A stretch of 64,000 nt of DNA from Amarolinea aalborgensis (GTDB lineage Bacteria; Chloroflexota; Anaerolineae; SSC4; Amarolineaceae), in assembly GCF_900491745.1 (NCBI RefSeq), contig NZ_UETR01000005.1, forward strand, positions 310,001-374,000, written 5' to 3'. Position 1 is the stretch's first letter; the number at the start of each line of letters is the position of its first letter. Made by a program: the position numbers and the translations under genes. This document shows positions 9,031 to 18,093 of this stretch, in pieces. A model generated the notes under the pieces. That model was not told the DNA's origin. It worked only from the letters and a program-made list of their open reading frames with translations, and did no database searches.

Positions 9031-9419
9031 GCATGCGCAGAAAGCGGCGGCAGGTCAAAATCAGCGCGCGTCCGCTCGATTTCGACGCCGACCGAACGCG
9101 CAAAACGCAGCGCGCCCGGTTTCTCAAGGCGCACCACAATGCGTTCGACATCGAACTCCGAAAGAATCAGATGCGCGATCTCCGTCGCCATTTTTTCAAC
9201 CAAAAAGAATTTCGATTGTTCGACCAGGGCAATCACGCGCTTGGTGGCCGTCTTGTAGTTGATGGCATCCGCGATATCGTCGCTGTGTCCGGCCCTGGAA
9301 ATATCGGCAAACAGGGTCAGATTGATGAGAACATCCTGCGGGTTGACGCGTTCTTCAGGGTTGATGCCAATAATACAGCGCAAAAGCAAGTCCCGGACTT
9401 CCACCCGATCTAGTTTCAT
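9027..9419 (-). CDS. folB: Dihydroneopterin aldolase
   Basis: 130 residues beginning MKLDRVEVRDLLLRCIIGI. The motif IIGINPEERVNPQDVLINL is typical of DHNA aldolase, followed by the NYKTATKRV and LVEKMATEIAHLIL segments that contribute to the active site. It cleaves dihydroneopterin to hydroxymethyl-dihydropterin plus glycolaldehyde. The start codon overlaps the stop of the upstream methyltransferase as TGATG; the longer open frame to 9530 is an artefact of that overlap. It is coupled downstream to folK. Confidence 0.92.
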   Translation of the reverse strand: MKLDRVEVRDLLLRCIIGINPEERVNPQDVLINLTLFADISRAGHSDDIADAINYKTATKRVIALVEQSKFFLVEKMATEIAHLILSEFDVERIVVRLEKPGALRFARSVGVEIERTRADFDLPPLSAHA

Positions 9420-10231
9420 CAACGAGCCTCTTTCCTGAACAGCGCAAACCCCACGATCCCAAACTGATCTTCGCGCGCAAGGCGCAGCCCATGGCGGGCA
9501 AACAATGCCTGTACACCGGCTGAGTCCCAAAACTCAATTCCCCCCTGGCGAGCCAGGCCTTGCAGGCGGCGCGGCCACGGAGACTCGCTGGCTAAGAGGT
9601 GCATGGAGAAGAAGGGCGCGCCCGGTTTGAGCACACGCGCAGCCTCAGCCACAACCAAATCGGCCACCTTGAACTCGTTCAGAGAGCCGCCGCAAACGAC
9701 GCCGTCCAACGCGCCAGCCGCCAAAGGAAGCGCTTCTCCTTCTGCGCACAGCAGATGAACCGTCGTCAGGTTGGCATGGCGAATCTTGGTCGCTGCCTGC
9801 TGCAGCATGAGCGGAGAGCTGTCAAGCGCAATCACTTCGCGGTCGAGTCGTCGCAGCGCCGCGCCGCGCGCTAGCGAACGTGCATACAGGCCGTGCGAAC
9901 AAGCCAGGTCCAGAAAAACGCCAGATCCAGCGTCGGCCATCCAGTCATCGAACAAAGCCAGTTCGCGGTCGAGACCCAAAGGTTGGCCGCTCAAAAGGCT
10001 CAACGAACGACGCCGCCACAGGTCTTCATAACCCCACGCCACCGGCAGGGTGAAATTGGTGCGCTGGGCCGCGGTCAAGAAATGCGGGCCGTTCGGCAGC
10101 AGGTTGAGCACCTCATTCTGCACGAGGTAACGTCGGCCGCAGGCTTGACAACGAACCGCGCCGCGTTCGATTTGCCATTCGCGCTCCGCACACTGCGGAC
10201 ACACCACCCACTGTAGGATTTTCTCGTCCAT
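9419..10231 (-). CDS. Class I SAM-dependent methyltransferase with N-terminal zinc-ribbon
   Basis: 270 residues. The N terminus carries two Cys-x2-Cys pairs (CPQC near residue 11 and CQAC near 29), a Trm112-like zinc ribbon. It is followed by a Rossmann methyltransferase domain with motif I FLDLACSHGLYA, an acidic strand end VIALDSS, and DGVVCGGSLNEF. This layout is common in actinobacterial and Chloroflexota methyltransferases acting on small molecules or lipids. The substrate is unknown. It starts the pterin-carotenoid transcription unit, so a quinone, carotenoid or pterin substrate is possible but unproven. Confidence 0.8.
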   Translation of the reverse strand: MDEKILQWVVCPQCAEREWQIERGAVRCQACGRRYLVQNEVLNLLPNGPHFLTAAQRTNFTLPVAWGYEDLWRRRSLSLLSGQPLGLDRELALFDDWMADAGSGVFLDLACSHGLYARSLARGAALRRLDREVIALDSSPLMLQQAATKIRHANLTTVHLLCAEGEALPLAAGALDGVVCGGSLNEFKVADLVVAEAARVLKPGAPFFSMHLLASESPWPRRLQGLARQGGIEFWDSAGVQALFARHGLRLAREDQFGIVGFALFRKEAR

Positions 10232-10308
10232 CTATTTCCCTTCAAGCAAACAACGCCGGTCAGTATTATCCGCAGGAGTCGCTTGCGGCCCGCATTGGGC
10301 TGATGGGC

Positions 10309-10938
10309 CTAGGCCATTCCCATCTGAACCTGCTGCTGCAAAACAGAGGCCAGCGCCTTGCGCGCGCGGTGAACGCGCATCTTCATCGCACTCAGCCCAA
10401 TGCGCGTATGAGAAGCCATGTCTTGATAGCTCAAGCCTTCCAATTCGCGCTGCACAATGGCCTGCCGATGCGACTCGTCCAATTTGCTCAGCGCGCTGTA
10501 AACGACGCTCGACTGTTCTTTGTGTAGATAAGCCTGCTCAGGCGTTGGCGCATGCCAGCGCAGCAGTTCCGTATCCACCGGTTCAGTCTCGGCCAGGTCG
10601 CTCCACTCCACATCAGCAGCCTGCGGGCGACGGCGGCGTTTCTCGATGGCGTCCAGGCACGCATTGACTGCAATGCGATAGAGCCATGTGCTGAAACGCG
10701 ACCGGCCTTCGAAGCGGGCCAGCGAGCGATACACCTTGACAAATACTTCTTGCGCCTGATCTTCGGCTTCTTCTCGATTTCCCATCATTCGCAATGACAA
10801 ACCAAACACTTTACCCTGATAGCGTTCCACCAAAATCTCGAAAGCCTGTGCATAGCGCAGCGGCTCACTGACAAACAACTGAACCAAAGTTTCATCACTC
10901 AATTGAGTTATGTCTTGCTGATTACCACTCTTCGCCAC
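10309..10938 (-). CDS. ECF-type RNA polymerase sigma factor
   Basis: 209 residues from a GTG at 10938 that follows CAGGAGGGCACC. Region 2 is clear (AFEILVERYQGKVFGLSLRM, EAEDQAQEVFVKVYRSLARF, FSTWLYRIAVNACLD) and region 4 follows (LSKLDESHRQAIVQRELEGL, then a helix-turn-helix and MRVHRARKAL). There is no region 3, so it is an extracytoplasmic-function sigma factor. No anti-sigma gene is adjacent, which is unusual for classic ECF pairs. A consensus promoter lies upstream. The downstream methyltransferase is 77 bases away and may be read through. Confidence 0.93.
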   Translation of the reverse strand: MAKSGNQQDITQLSDETLVQLFVSEPLRYAQAFEILVERYQGKVFGLSLRMMGNREEAEDQAQEVFVKVYRSLARFEGRSRFSTWLYRIAVNACLDAIEKRRRRPQAADVEWSDLAETEPVDTELLRWHAPTPEQAYLHKEQSSVVYSALSKLDESHRQAIVQRELEGLSYQDMASHTRIGLSAMKMRVHRARKALASVLQQQVQMGMA

Positions 10939-11016
10939 GGTGCCCTCCTGTAAGCGCCTGAAGTTGTGAAACAGAATTCAAAATCCTTGACTTCTTGTTC
11001 TCTGCTTGATGGAGGC

Positions 11017-11045
11017 ATTATACACCGCTGTTTCAAGTTTGTCAA
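11017..11045 (-). promoter_or_regulatory. Consensus sigma-70 promoter for the ECF sigma gene
   Basis: On the minus strand, TTGACA (11045-11040) and TATAAT (11022-11017) are separated by 17 bases, a perfect match to both hexamers. The expected start is near 11010, giving a leader of about 70 bases before the GTG at 10938. The sigma factor therefore appears to be transcribed by the housekeeping polymerase at a high basal rate. Confidence 0.8.
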
Positions 11046-11078
11046 ATGTTTGAATAGGCAATGTACAACGGAGGCGCT

Positions 11079-12455
11079 TCAGGAATTGGGCCAGCCCCAC
11101 GCTGCCGCCACCTGCTGCACATCCACGATACTGATCACTTGATCGCCATCCACATCCAGGCGCGCGCTGTAGCCGGGCTGACCGCTGACGCTTGGCCAGG
11201 CTGCGGCCACGGCTTGCACATCGGTCAAGTTGACCGCGCCATCGCATGCGGTCGGCGCGACATCGAAATGGTAGCACGCCACGGTAAGCGGCGCCAGGAT
11301 GACCCGCTGATGCTCCTGGTCGGCGGTGTCGCGCGTGGCCAGGCTGTACTCAAAATCACCGGCCGGCAGGCCGGCATCCAGGTAGGTTCCCACCAGGCCC
11401 AACGTCGCCACCCGTGTGGGAGTTGGATCAGGCAGCCGCCGACGGTAAACCGTGTATCCAGCCAGCGGCTGCACCGGGTAGGGCTGCCATGTCAACTCGA
11501 CGGCTCCCCCGTCAGTCGCCGCCTGCGCCTGTGATCCTTGGGGCTGCGTGTTGCGCGCGGTTACATTGGTCAGCCGACCTGCGGCCAGATCCGCAGCCAG
11601 CCCATTGCCATGTATATAATAATAATAATCTGTATCACCCACGAGATAGTATTGCAGCCAGGCGACGGCATAGCGGCGGATGATCTGGCGTCGCGTGGCG
11701 CTGGCGCTGCCGCAGAAAAGTGTACAGAGGACATCGGTCGGGTCTTCGAAATCGCAGTGGGTCGCGCTGCTCACCACGTACTGTGCACGCTGCGCGGCGG
11801 CCGTCAGCGGATAGACCTGCGTATAGGCGGCGCTGGAATTACAGCTGCTTGGCGGCGCGGCGGCCCACGCCGAGGGCATCGTCAGCCCAGCTCCCAGCGC
11901 GCTCAAGTCCGCGCCTGAGCCTGGCACCGGATCCAAGGGCATGATGGCTTTGATACGGCTGTCGCGGCCAGCCGCCACCCATGCGGCCATGCCGCCAGCA
12001 GAATGGCCTAACACACCAAAACGGTCGGTCGCGATGTGACCCCAGAAACGGGAAGCAGGGGTTGCATTCTCCGTCTCCATCCACGTGAGCGCGGCGCTGA
12101 TCTTCGCCGCCCACACATCAAAATCAGGGGCAGACGGGTTGGGGAAATCCACGGTCACCACGATAAAACCGTGCGAGGCCAGGAATGCGCCGTTGGCGCT
12201 GTGATTACTGCGGCTGCGCGCGAAGCCGTGTCCCAATACCAATCCCGAAAAAGGGCCGCCTGCGGCCACGACGCCATTCGCGCCAGGATAAAATACCGTT
12301 GCGCCGTTGCCCTGGAGGGTGAAATTGAACTGATCGGTGGCAAAAGGCCCAGGCAGGCCAGGATCAGGAGGAATAGAGTGTTGCCCTGCAAACGACGTGG
12401 CAGGTATGCCGAGCAGAGTGACGATCACCACAGAAAAGAGAAGACGTCGCATCAT
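11079..12455 (-). CDS. Secreted alpha/beta hydrolase with Fn3-like and dockerin-like C terminus
   Basis: 458 residues from the ATG at 12455 (CAGGAG upstream). A signal peptide opens MMRRLLFSVVIVTLLGIP. The hydrolase domain shows an oxyanion-side segment LVLGHGFARSRSNHSANGAF, the nucleophile elbow GHSAGGMAAW, an acid in MPLDPVPG, and the probable catalytic His in SSATHCDFED. This arrangement resembles chlorophyllase, dienelactone hydrolase and PETase-like esterases. A fibronectin-like stretch (ELTWQPYPVQPLAGYTVYRR) follows, then two calcium-loop repeats (ACDGAVNLTDVQAVAAAW and DVDGDQVISIVDVQQVAAAW) typical of type I dockerins. The likely role is an extracellular esterase or lipase; the substrate is unknown. 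A short ATA trinucleotide run near 11613-11627 encodes a Tyr tract. Confidence 0.8.
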   Translation of the reverse strand: MMRRLLFSVVIVTLLGIPATSFAGQHSIPPDPGLPGPFATDQFNFTLQGNGATVFYPGANGVVAAGGPFSGLVLGHGFARSRSNHSANGAFLASHGFIVVTVDFPNPSAPDFDVWAAKISAALTWMETENATPASRFWGHIATDRFGVLGHSAGGMAAWVAAGRDSRIKAIMPLDPVPGSGADLSALGAGLTMPSAWAAAPPSSCNSSAAYTQVYPLTAAAQRAQYVVSSATHCDFEDPTDVLCTLFCGSASATRRQIIRRYAVAWLQYYLVGDTDYYYYIHGNGLAADLAAGRLTNVTARNTQPQGSQAQAATDGGAVELTWQPYPVQPLAGYTVYRRRLPDPTPTRVATLGLVGTYLDAGLPAGDFEYSLATRDTADQEHQRVILAPLTVACYHFDVAPTACDGAVNLTDVQAVAAAWPSVSGQPGYSARLDVDGDQVISIVDVQQVAAAWGWPNS

Positions 12456-12494
12456 GTTGATTTTGCTCCTGACTGGGCGCAGCCCCGTCCTTGA

Positions 12495-12523
12495 TTGCGC
12501 AACCATCAAGCTTGTGTTACAAT
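12495..12523 (+). promoter_or_regulatory. Putative promoter of the TPR gene
   Basis: TTGCGC (12495-12500), 17 bases, TACAAT (12518-12523). The -35 is weak and the -10 good. Transcription would start near 12530, giving a leader of about 200 bases before the TPR gene at 12734. The region lies between two divergent genes. Confidence 0.45.
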
Positions 12524-12733
12524 GAGACTAGCAGCTGATCGTTGCTGGATTCGTATCTTTTCAATGAGCCGACCGGACAAGCGCAGATGGATTGCCCCAT
12601 GCGCACTTTGTTCTCGCCATTTGACGGCCGTGTTCGGAGTTCTGAGTTACAGGTTGATGAGTTTAGAACGTACAACATGGGTTGCCCCTGGTAGTCACGA
12701 TTGCGCCTGCGACCACCTGATGTGGAGGGCTCA

Positions 12734-13366
12734 ATGAACCGTTTGGAAAAATTACTCAGACGAACAGATCACCTCGTGCAACGAGGACAGCTCGGGCGGG
12801 CTGCTGACCTGCTGGAAGAAACATTGGCCCGTCATCCGCTCGGCGACAAGGGCTGCGAGGTCATCAGCGCGTACTTGGGTGACATCTACCTTTCCCTGCA
12901 TGAACTGGACCGCGCCGAAGCCAACCTCAAGCATGCGATCGAGCACAACAGCGCCGCGGCCGAATATCACTACCTCCTGGGCATCATCTACTCGGCCGGC
13001 ATGCACTGGAAAGATGCTATCAACGCGCTGTGGCATGCACTCGAGCTATCGCCGGAGGATGATGAATACCTGCGCGCGGTAGGCTGGGCTGTCTTCAATT
13101 CAGGCGATGAAACACAAGGTCGCGCCCTGCTGCAAGAGGCGTTGCAGGCCAATCGTTCCAACATGGTCACGCTGACCGATTTGGCGCTCGTTTATACGCG
13201 GGCCTTCCAGTTCCAGGAAGCGCTTCACTGCGCGCGCCGCGCCGTTGAATTGGACCCACAAAGTGATTTGGCGCAGGATGTCCTGCGTGTGGTGCAGCGG
13301 TTCAAGCACGAATATGAACGCTTGACGCGTCAAGGGAAATTCACGAGCCAACAGGCCGACGCCTGA
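12734..13366 (+). CDS. Tetratricopeptide repeat protein
   Basis: 210 residues from the ATG at 12734, preceded by TGGAGGG at good spacing. At least four TPR-like helix pairs are visible, including AYLGDIYLSLHELDRAEANL, EYHYLLGIIYSAGMHWKDAI and TDLALVYTRAFQFQEALHCA. There is no signal peptide, so it is probably a cytoplasmic scaffold. It converges on ftsZ, with a terminator between the two. A connection to cell division is suggested only by position. Confidence 0.85.
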   Translation: MNRLEKLLRRTDHLVQRGQLGRAADLLEETLARHPLGDKGCEVISAYLGDIYLSLHELDRAEANLKHAIEHNSAAAEYHYLLGIIYSAGMHWKDAINALWHALELSPEDDEYLRAVGWAVFNSGDETQGRALLQEALQANRSNMVTLTDLALVYTRAFQFQEALHCARRAVELDPQSDLAQDVLRVVQRFKHEYERLTRQGKFTSQQADA

Positions 13367-13395
13367 TCAGCCATCGGGTCTATTGTAGAACTCAA

Positions 13396-13430
13396 CCAAC
13401 CGCCAGCAGCGTCAAACTGCTGGCGGTTGG
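13396..13430 (+). terminator. Rho-independent terminator after the TPR gene
   Basis: Perfect 14-bp stem CCAACCGCCAGCAG / CTGCTGGCGGTTGG with a 7-base loop, followed on the plus strand by CTTTTG. It lies in the 89-base gap between the convergent TPR and ftsZ genes. On the minus strand there is no T run, so it serves the TPR transcript best but may also slow transcription leaving ftsZ. Confidence 0.85.
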
Positions 13431-13455
13431 CTTTTGTGGGACATACGCCCCTGTT

Positions 13456-14610
13456 CTACTTGCCGTCCGCGGCGCGACGGCGAATGAAGGCCGGCACTTC
13501 ATCCAGCTTGTCACGGCTGAACGTGCGCGAAGGAAAAGGAATCGCCTGGGTTGTGCTGCTCGAGGTCGCAGGCTGGGCCTGGCGAGCATCGGCGCGCAGG
13601 ACTTGGGCGGTGTTTGCGGGCCGGCGCATCGCATGGGCCGCCTCGAATCCAGTGGCAATGACCGTAATGCGAATCTCGTCCGTCATGGTCGGATCAATCA
13701 CGGCGCCGAAGATGATGTTGGCCTCCGGGTGAACCCCCGCGCGCACGATCTCCGCCGCTTCATTGACCTCGAACAGGGTCAGGTCAGGGCCGCCCGTCAC
13801 GTTGAACAGAATGCCCTGGGCGCCGTCAATGGAAACATCGAGCAGTGCGCTGTGAATCGCCTGCTCCGCAGCCTCCTTGGCCCGGTTCTCACCCTTCGCG
13901 CGGCCAATCGCCATCAACGCGGAACCACCTTCGCTCATGATCGTACGTACATCAGCAAAGTCAAGATTGATCAGCCCCGGCACGGTGATCAACTCAGAGA
14001 TGCCCTGGATGCCTTGACGCAACACATCATCCGCCGTGCGAAATGCGGTCTCGATGGAGGCTTTCTTGTCTACTACCTGCAGCAGCCGATCATTGGGGAT
14101 CACAATCAGGGTATCCACGTGCTCCTTCAGGCGCGCAATTCCCTCGTCGGCCGAGCGCATACGCCGCGAACCTTCGAACGAGAAGGGCTTGGTCACAACG
14201 CCAATCGTCAACGCGCCCATGTCACGCGCCACACGGGCAATGACCGGCGCCGCGCCGGTGCCAGTGCCGCCGCCGATGCCGGCGGTGACAAACACCATGT
14301 CCGCACCTTTGACGAGGGCCTGAATGTCTTCGGTTGACTCCTCCGCGGCCTTCATCCCAATTTCAGGGTTGCCGCCCGAACCAAGTCCTTTGGTGAGCTT
14401 ATCACCGATGCGTAGACGCTGCGGCGCCTGGGAAAGCATCAGCGCCTGGGCGTCCGTGTTGACGGCAATGAATTCAACCCCTTGAATTCCCGCGTCAATC
14501 ATCCGATTGACGGCATTTGAGCCGCCGCCGCCAATGCCCAGCACCTTGATCTGGGCCACATTTTCAACATAACCTTGCGGCTGTGTCTTACGTGCAACTG
14601 AAGTAGACAT
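13456..14610 (-). CDS. ftsZ: Cell division protein FtsZ
   Basis: 384 residues from the ATG at 14610, which follows CAGGAGG. FtsZ is the tubulin-like GTPase that forms the division ring. The GTP-binding start KVLGIGGGGSNAVNRMI, the tubulin signature GGGTGTGAAP (around residue 113) and the T7-loop region LINLDFADVRTIM are all present. A short linker is followed by the C-terminal peptide DEVPAFIRRR, the usual docking site for FtsA and other partners. The upstream open frame to 14847 is non-coding. It is the last gene of the dcw operon. Confidence 0.97.
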   Translation of the reverse strand: MSTSVARKTQPQGYVENVAQIKVLGIGGGGSNAVNRMIDAGIQGVEFIAVNTDAQALMLSQAPQRLRIGDKLTKGLGSGGNPEIGMKAAEESTEDIQALVKGADMVFVTAGIGGGTGTGAAPVIARVARDMGALTIGVVTKPFSFEGSRRMRSADEGIARLKEHVDTLIVIPNDRLLQVVDKKASIETAFRTADDVLRQGIQGISELITVPGLINLDFADVRTIMSEGGSALMAIGRAKGENRAKEAAEQAIHSALLDVSIDGAQGILFNVTGGPDLTLFEVNEAAEIVRAGVHPEANIIFGAVIDPTMTDEIRITVIATGFEAAHAMRRPANTAQVLRADARQAQPATSSSTTQAIPFPSRTFSRDKLDEVPAFIRRRAADGK

Positions 14611-14747
14611 CGAACTGCCTCCTGACGAGAAGTTGGTTTTTCTTTTTGTTACCCATGAGCCTAGCTCAACGATCCGGGCGCCGGCCATCTGCGATGTACC
14701 CACCGCGACAGCCGGGCTAATCCCAATACGACAACGCGGCCGCTTGA

Positions 14748-15974
14748 CTACCCAGGCATCAAGTTGCGCAACCACTGCCATACGCGTTCTAACCAGGGCA
14801 ACGCGGCGGTGCGGGGACGACTGCCGCCGTGCTGCTTCGCTCCCCACAACAGCAAACCCACGCTGGTCGCGTACATTGGACTGCGCAGCTCCTCGCGTAA
14901 GCCGCTGATGTTGCTGCGCGGGCTGCCGATGCGCACCGGCAACTGCAAGTACTGACGGCTGATTTCCATCCAGCCGGGCAACTGCGCAGTGCCGCCGGTC
15001 AGCACAATACCGGCTGGCAGCAGCCCATCATAACCACTGCGCTTCACCTCACGCAGCAGTGACTCTAGAATCTCCTCGGCGCGCGCCTCGAGCACTTCGG
15101 CCAGAAACGCCCGCGGCACGCTGGTCTGCCCTTGGTCGCCAAACGGGCTGACCTGCACAATGTCATCTGGCCGCAGCGATGCAGGCTGTAGGTGCCCGTG
15201 GCGAACCTTCAGCGCCTCTGCAATCTTGAACGGCGCATGCAGCATCACCGCCACGTCCTGTGTCAGGTTGTTGCCGCCCACGTCCAATACTACAGTGTGA
15301 TAAAGCGCATTTTCCAAGAACAAGGCCACATCGGTCGTACCGCCCCCGATATCGGCCACCACCACACCCATGTCACGCTCGGCGGCCGTCAGCACCGCTT
15401 CGCCAGCCGCCAACGGGCCTAGAACGAGTTCATCCACTTCGATGTCGTGCGCGGTGACGCAGCTGACCAGGTTGGCAATGGACGAGGCGGCGCCTGTAAT
15501 CAGATGGGCGTCCACCTCCAAGCGAAATCCATGCATTCCGATCGGGTCGCGAATGCCCTGCTGCTCATCCACCGTCCACGAACGGGCCAGGGTGTGGATG
15601 ATTTCGCGATTGTGCGGAATGGGCACGGCCCGCGCGGCGTCCAGCGCGCGGCTGATATCCTCCTGACCGATGCCGCGTTGCCCTCGACTGACAGGCGCCA
15701 CGCCCCGGCTGCTCAGTGACGCAATATGGCTGCCAGCAACGCTGACAAATGCGCTGCCGATGGAGTGTCCCGCGGCAGCTTCGGCCTGCTCCACAGCTTG
15801 ACCGATCGCCGCGGTGGCCTCGCTGATATTGACAACAACGCCGCGGCGCAATCCACGCGACGGCGCCTGACCCACGGCGACAATATGAATCGCATCGTCG
15901 CTAGTCAGTTCGCCGATCAAAACGCAGACTTTGGTCGTGCCGACATCAATGCCGGCAATCAAATTGCTCAACAA
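14748..15974 (-). CDS. ftsA: Cell division protein FtsA
   Basis: 408 residues. This is the actin-like protein that tethers FtsZ to the membrane. The phosphate-1 motif IAGIDVGTTKVCVLIGE, phosphate-2 DIGGGTTDVALF and the adenosine motif GIVLTGGTAQLPG are present. The C terminus ends in an amphipathic helix (LERVWQWLRNLMPG), as expected for the membrane-targeting sequence. The start is a TTG: two tandem TTG codons (15974 and 15971) follow AAGGAG, and the second has the better spacing. Its downstream neighbour ftsZ is 137 bases away. Confidence 0.95.
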   Translation of the reverse strand: MLSNLIAGIDVGTTKVCVLIGELTSDDAIHIVAVGQAPSRGLRRGVVVNISEATAAIGQAVEQAEAAAGHSIGSAFVSVAGSHIASLSSRGVAPVSRGQRGIGQEDISRALDAARAVPIPHNREIIHTLARSWTVDEQQGIRDPIGMHGFRLEVDAHLITGAASSIANLVSCVTAHDIEVDELVLGPLAAGEAVLTAAERDMGVVVADIGGGTTDVALFLENALYHTVVLDVGGNNLTQDVAVMLHAPFKIAEALKVRHGHLQPASLRPDDIVQVSPFGDQGQTSVPRAFLAEVLEARAEEILESLLREVKRSGYDGLLPAGIVLTGGTAQLPGWMEISRQYLQLPVRIGSPRSNISGLREELRSPMYATSVGLLLWGAKQHGGSRPRTAALPWLERVWQWLRNLMPG

Positions 15975-15995
15975 AACTCCTTATCAAACGGGTGC

Positions 15996-16862
15996 TCAGC
16001 GCACAAAGGGCCGCTCAGCCACGCGTAGATCAATGAGCGTTGGCGTGCGCCCGAAATCTTTCCATTGACGTTGAATGGCCTGCAAGACAGCCACCTTGCG
16101 ATCAAGATCGCCCTTCATCCCGAAAATGACGCTGACGCCATCCACGGTGCGAAAATTCAGGCCGCTTTGTGCATCATAATTAAAGGTCTGTGTCCCCGGC
16201 AAAAGCGTCCCCAGGCTCAACAGCGCCTGCACCACGGCCGGCTGCATCTTCACGACAGGCACCCCACCCGGGCCAATGGGCGGCGGTTGATCGTTGGGTT
16301 GCGCCACCATCGCGGCCTGCTGCAAGTCCACCAGGTGAACCAACGCCTCAGACGGCGACTTGGGCAGCGGCGGCAGCGCAATCCCCTGATCGTCCACCCA
16401 GGCTCGCCCCTGGCTTGTCTCCCAGGCAATGCGCGGGCGTCGCTCCGTGATCGCGAGATGCACCTGGTTGGGCAGCTGCAGCCGGACACGAGCGTCCGTC
16501 ACGTAGGGCATCTGGTGCAGCACCCGAGCCGCAATCGCCTGCTCATCGAGCCAAAAAACATTGAAGCCTTCGACGCCAGCCGCGGCGTAGATTTCATCTG
16601 GGTTGAGCAGCGACGTGCCCTGGATATCCGCGCCATACACATAAAAAGTGTCAAGGCTCATCGCCATGTACAGCAGCCCCACCAACACCCCGACAAGCAG
16701 GAAAGCCGGCCATTTTTGCAAATGCCAACCGGTGCCGCGTAAGACCTCTCGCTGCACCCGCACCGGGCCAACGCCAACGCTCGCGCGATAGCTGCGTCGG
16801 CGGCGTGTACGAGCTGCGGGCGCCGCGGATTGACGGCGTCGGGAAGTTTTGTTGCCAGGCAT
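15996..16862 (-). CDS. ftsQ: Cell division protein FtsQ/DivIB
   Basis: 288 residues: a basic cytoplasmic N terminus rich in Arg (about 45 residues), one transmembrane helix (AFLLVGVLVGLLYMAMSL), then a POTRA domain (YVYGADIQGTSLLNPDEIYA) and a beta domain (VHLAITERRPRIAWE). FtsQ/DivIB links the early ring to the septal synthase subcomplex with FtsL. The position between ddl and ftsA is the classical one. Confidence 0.9.
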   Translation of the reverse strand: MPGNKTSRRRQSAAPAARTRRRRSYRASVGVGPVRVQREVLRGTGWHLQKWPAFLLVGVLVGLLYMAMSLDTFYVYGADIQGTSLLNPDEIYAAAGVEGFNVFWLDEQAIAARVLHQMPYVTDARVRLQLPNQVHLAITERRPRIAWETSQGRAWVDDQGIALPPLPKSPSEALVHLVDLQQAAMVAQPNDQPPPIGPGGVPVVKMQPAVVQALLSLGTLLPGTQTFNYDAQSGLNFRTVDGVSVIFGMKGDLDRKVAVLQAIQRQWKDFGRTPTLIDLRVAERPFVR

Positions 16863-16882
16863 GATTCCTCAGCCAAAATCCC

Positions 16883-18016
16883 CTAGCGGGTTGTCACATT
16901 GCGCTGCCTGTCAGCGTGGCGCGCGAGCGCCAGCTCAAGCAGACGCTCAATCAACTCACGGTAGGTCAATCCACTGGCTTCCCACAGCTTGGGGTACATG
17001 CTGATGCTGGTGAATCCAGGCATGGTGTTGAGTTCGTTAATGAACAGGCGGTTAGTGCCGCGCTCCAAGAGCAAGTCGACGCGTGCCAGGCCAGCGCCGT
17101 CCAACGCCAGGTAAGCCGCGCGCGCCAGGTCCTGCGCCTCTTGCTGCAGGGCTGGCGGCATCGGCGCGGGAATGAGCAGCTGCGAGTTATCGAGCAAGTA
17201 CTTGGCCGCATAGTCATAGAACTCATTGCCCGGCACCACCTCGCCTGGCATGCTGACCACGGGATCGTCGTTGCCGAGCACACTCAATTCAATCTCACGC
17301 GCGTCCAGGCCCTGCTCGACCACCAGTTTGCGGTCATAACGCGCGGCGATGGTCAATCCCTCTGCCAGGCCAGCGCGGTCATGCACCTTGCTAATACCCA
17401 CGCTGGAACCCATGTTCGCCGGTTTGACGAACATCGGATAGGGCAGTTGCGCTTCCAACCAGGCGAGCACGGCCTCTGGTTCTCGCTCCCAGCGCTGGCG
17501 CAGAAGGCCAACGTAAGGCGCCTGCGGCAGATTGTGAGCAGCCAGCACGGCTTTGCACATCAGTTTGTCCATCCCCACCGCTGAGGCCAGCACGCCGCAG
17601 CCCACGTAGGGGATGTTCACCAGATCAAGCAGGCCTTGCACCGTGCCGTCTTCGCCCATCGGCCCGTGCAGCACCGGGAAAATAATATCAACCTGCGGCG
17701 CAATCGGCGAGGGCGCGCCAGCGGCCAACTCCAGCGCGGTTTCGCCCGCCAAGAAGGCGAAGTCCACACGCTGCGCTGCGTCGCTAAGCGTCAACTGCTC
17801 GGGCGACAGCGGGCTGGCGTATTCGCCGGCGGTCAATTGCAGCATCGGGTCGCCGCCCAGCAGCCAATGCCCATCCCGGTCAATGCCGATCGGCACCACA
17901 TCGAAGCGAGATTGGTCAATGGCAGCCATCACCGAACGCGCCGAAACAAGCGAGACATCGTGCTCGCTTGATTTACCGCCAAATAACACCCCAATCCGCA
18001 GCTTGTGCTTACTCAT
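16883..18016 (-). CDS. ddl: D-alanine--D-alanine ligase
   Basis: 377 residues. An ATP-grasp enzyme that makes the D-Ala-D-Ala dipeptide for peptidoglycan. Motifs are GVLFGGKSSEHDVSL at the N terminus, FPVLHGPMGEDGTVQGLL, GMDKLMCKAVLAAHNLP, VKPANMGSSVGISK, and ARVDLLLE with NELNTMPGFT near the end. The length and order are normal for the larger Ddl subtype. It lies between murB and ftsQ. Confidence 0.96.
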   Translation of the reverse strand: MSKHKLRIGVLFGGKSSEHDVSLVSARSVMAAIDQSRFDVVPIGIDRDGHWLLGGDPMLQLTAGEYASPLSPEQLTLSDAAQRVDFAFLAGETALELAAGAPSPIAPQVDIIFPVLHGPMGEDGTVQGLLDLVNIPYVGCGVLASAVGMDKLMCKAVLAAHNLPQAPYVGLLRQRWEREPEAVLAWLEAQLPYPMFVKPANMGSSVGISKVHDRAGLAEGLTIAARYDRKLVVEQGLDAREIELSVLGNDDPVVSMPGEVVPGNEFYDYAAKYLLDNSQLLIPAPMPPALQQEAQDLARAAYLALDGAGLARVDLLLERGTNRLFINELNTMPGFTSISMYPKLWEASGLTYRELIERLLELALARHADRQRNVTTR

Positions 18017-18093
18017 GACTCCTCACCAGGCAAACCCTCGCGTTCATCCCTACGCATGACGGCTTCGCGCCCCGATTCCTGCAGCCGCGCCTA

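Noticed and set aside
14611..14847. N-terminal extension of FtsZ
   Set aside because: AGGAGG directly precedes the ATG at 14610 and the added residues have no counterpart in FtsZ; part of the frame overlaps ftsA.
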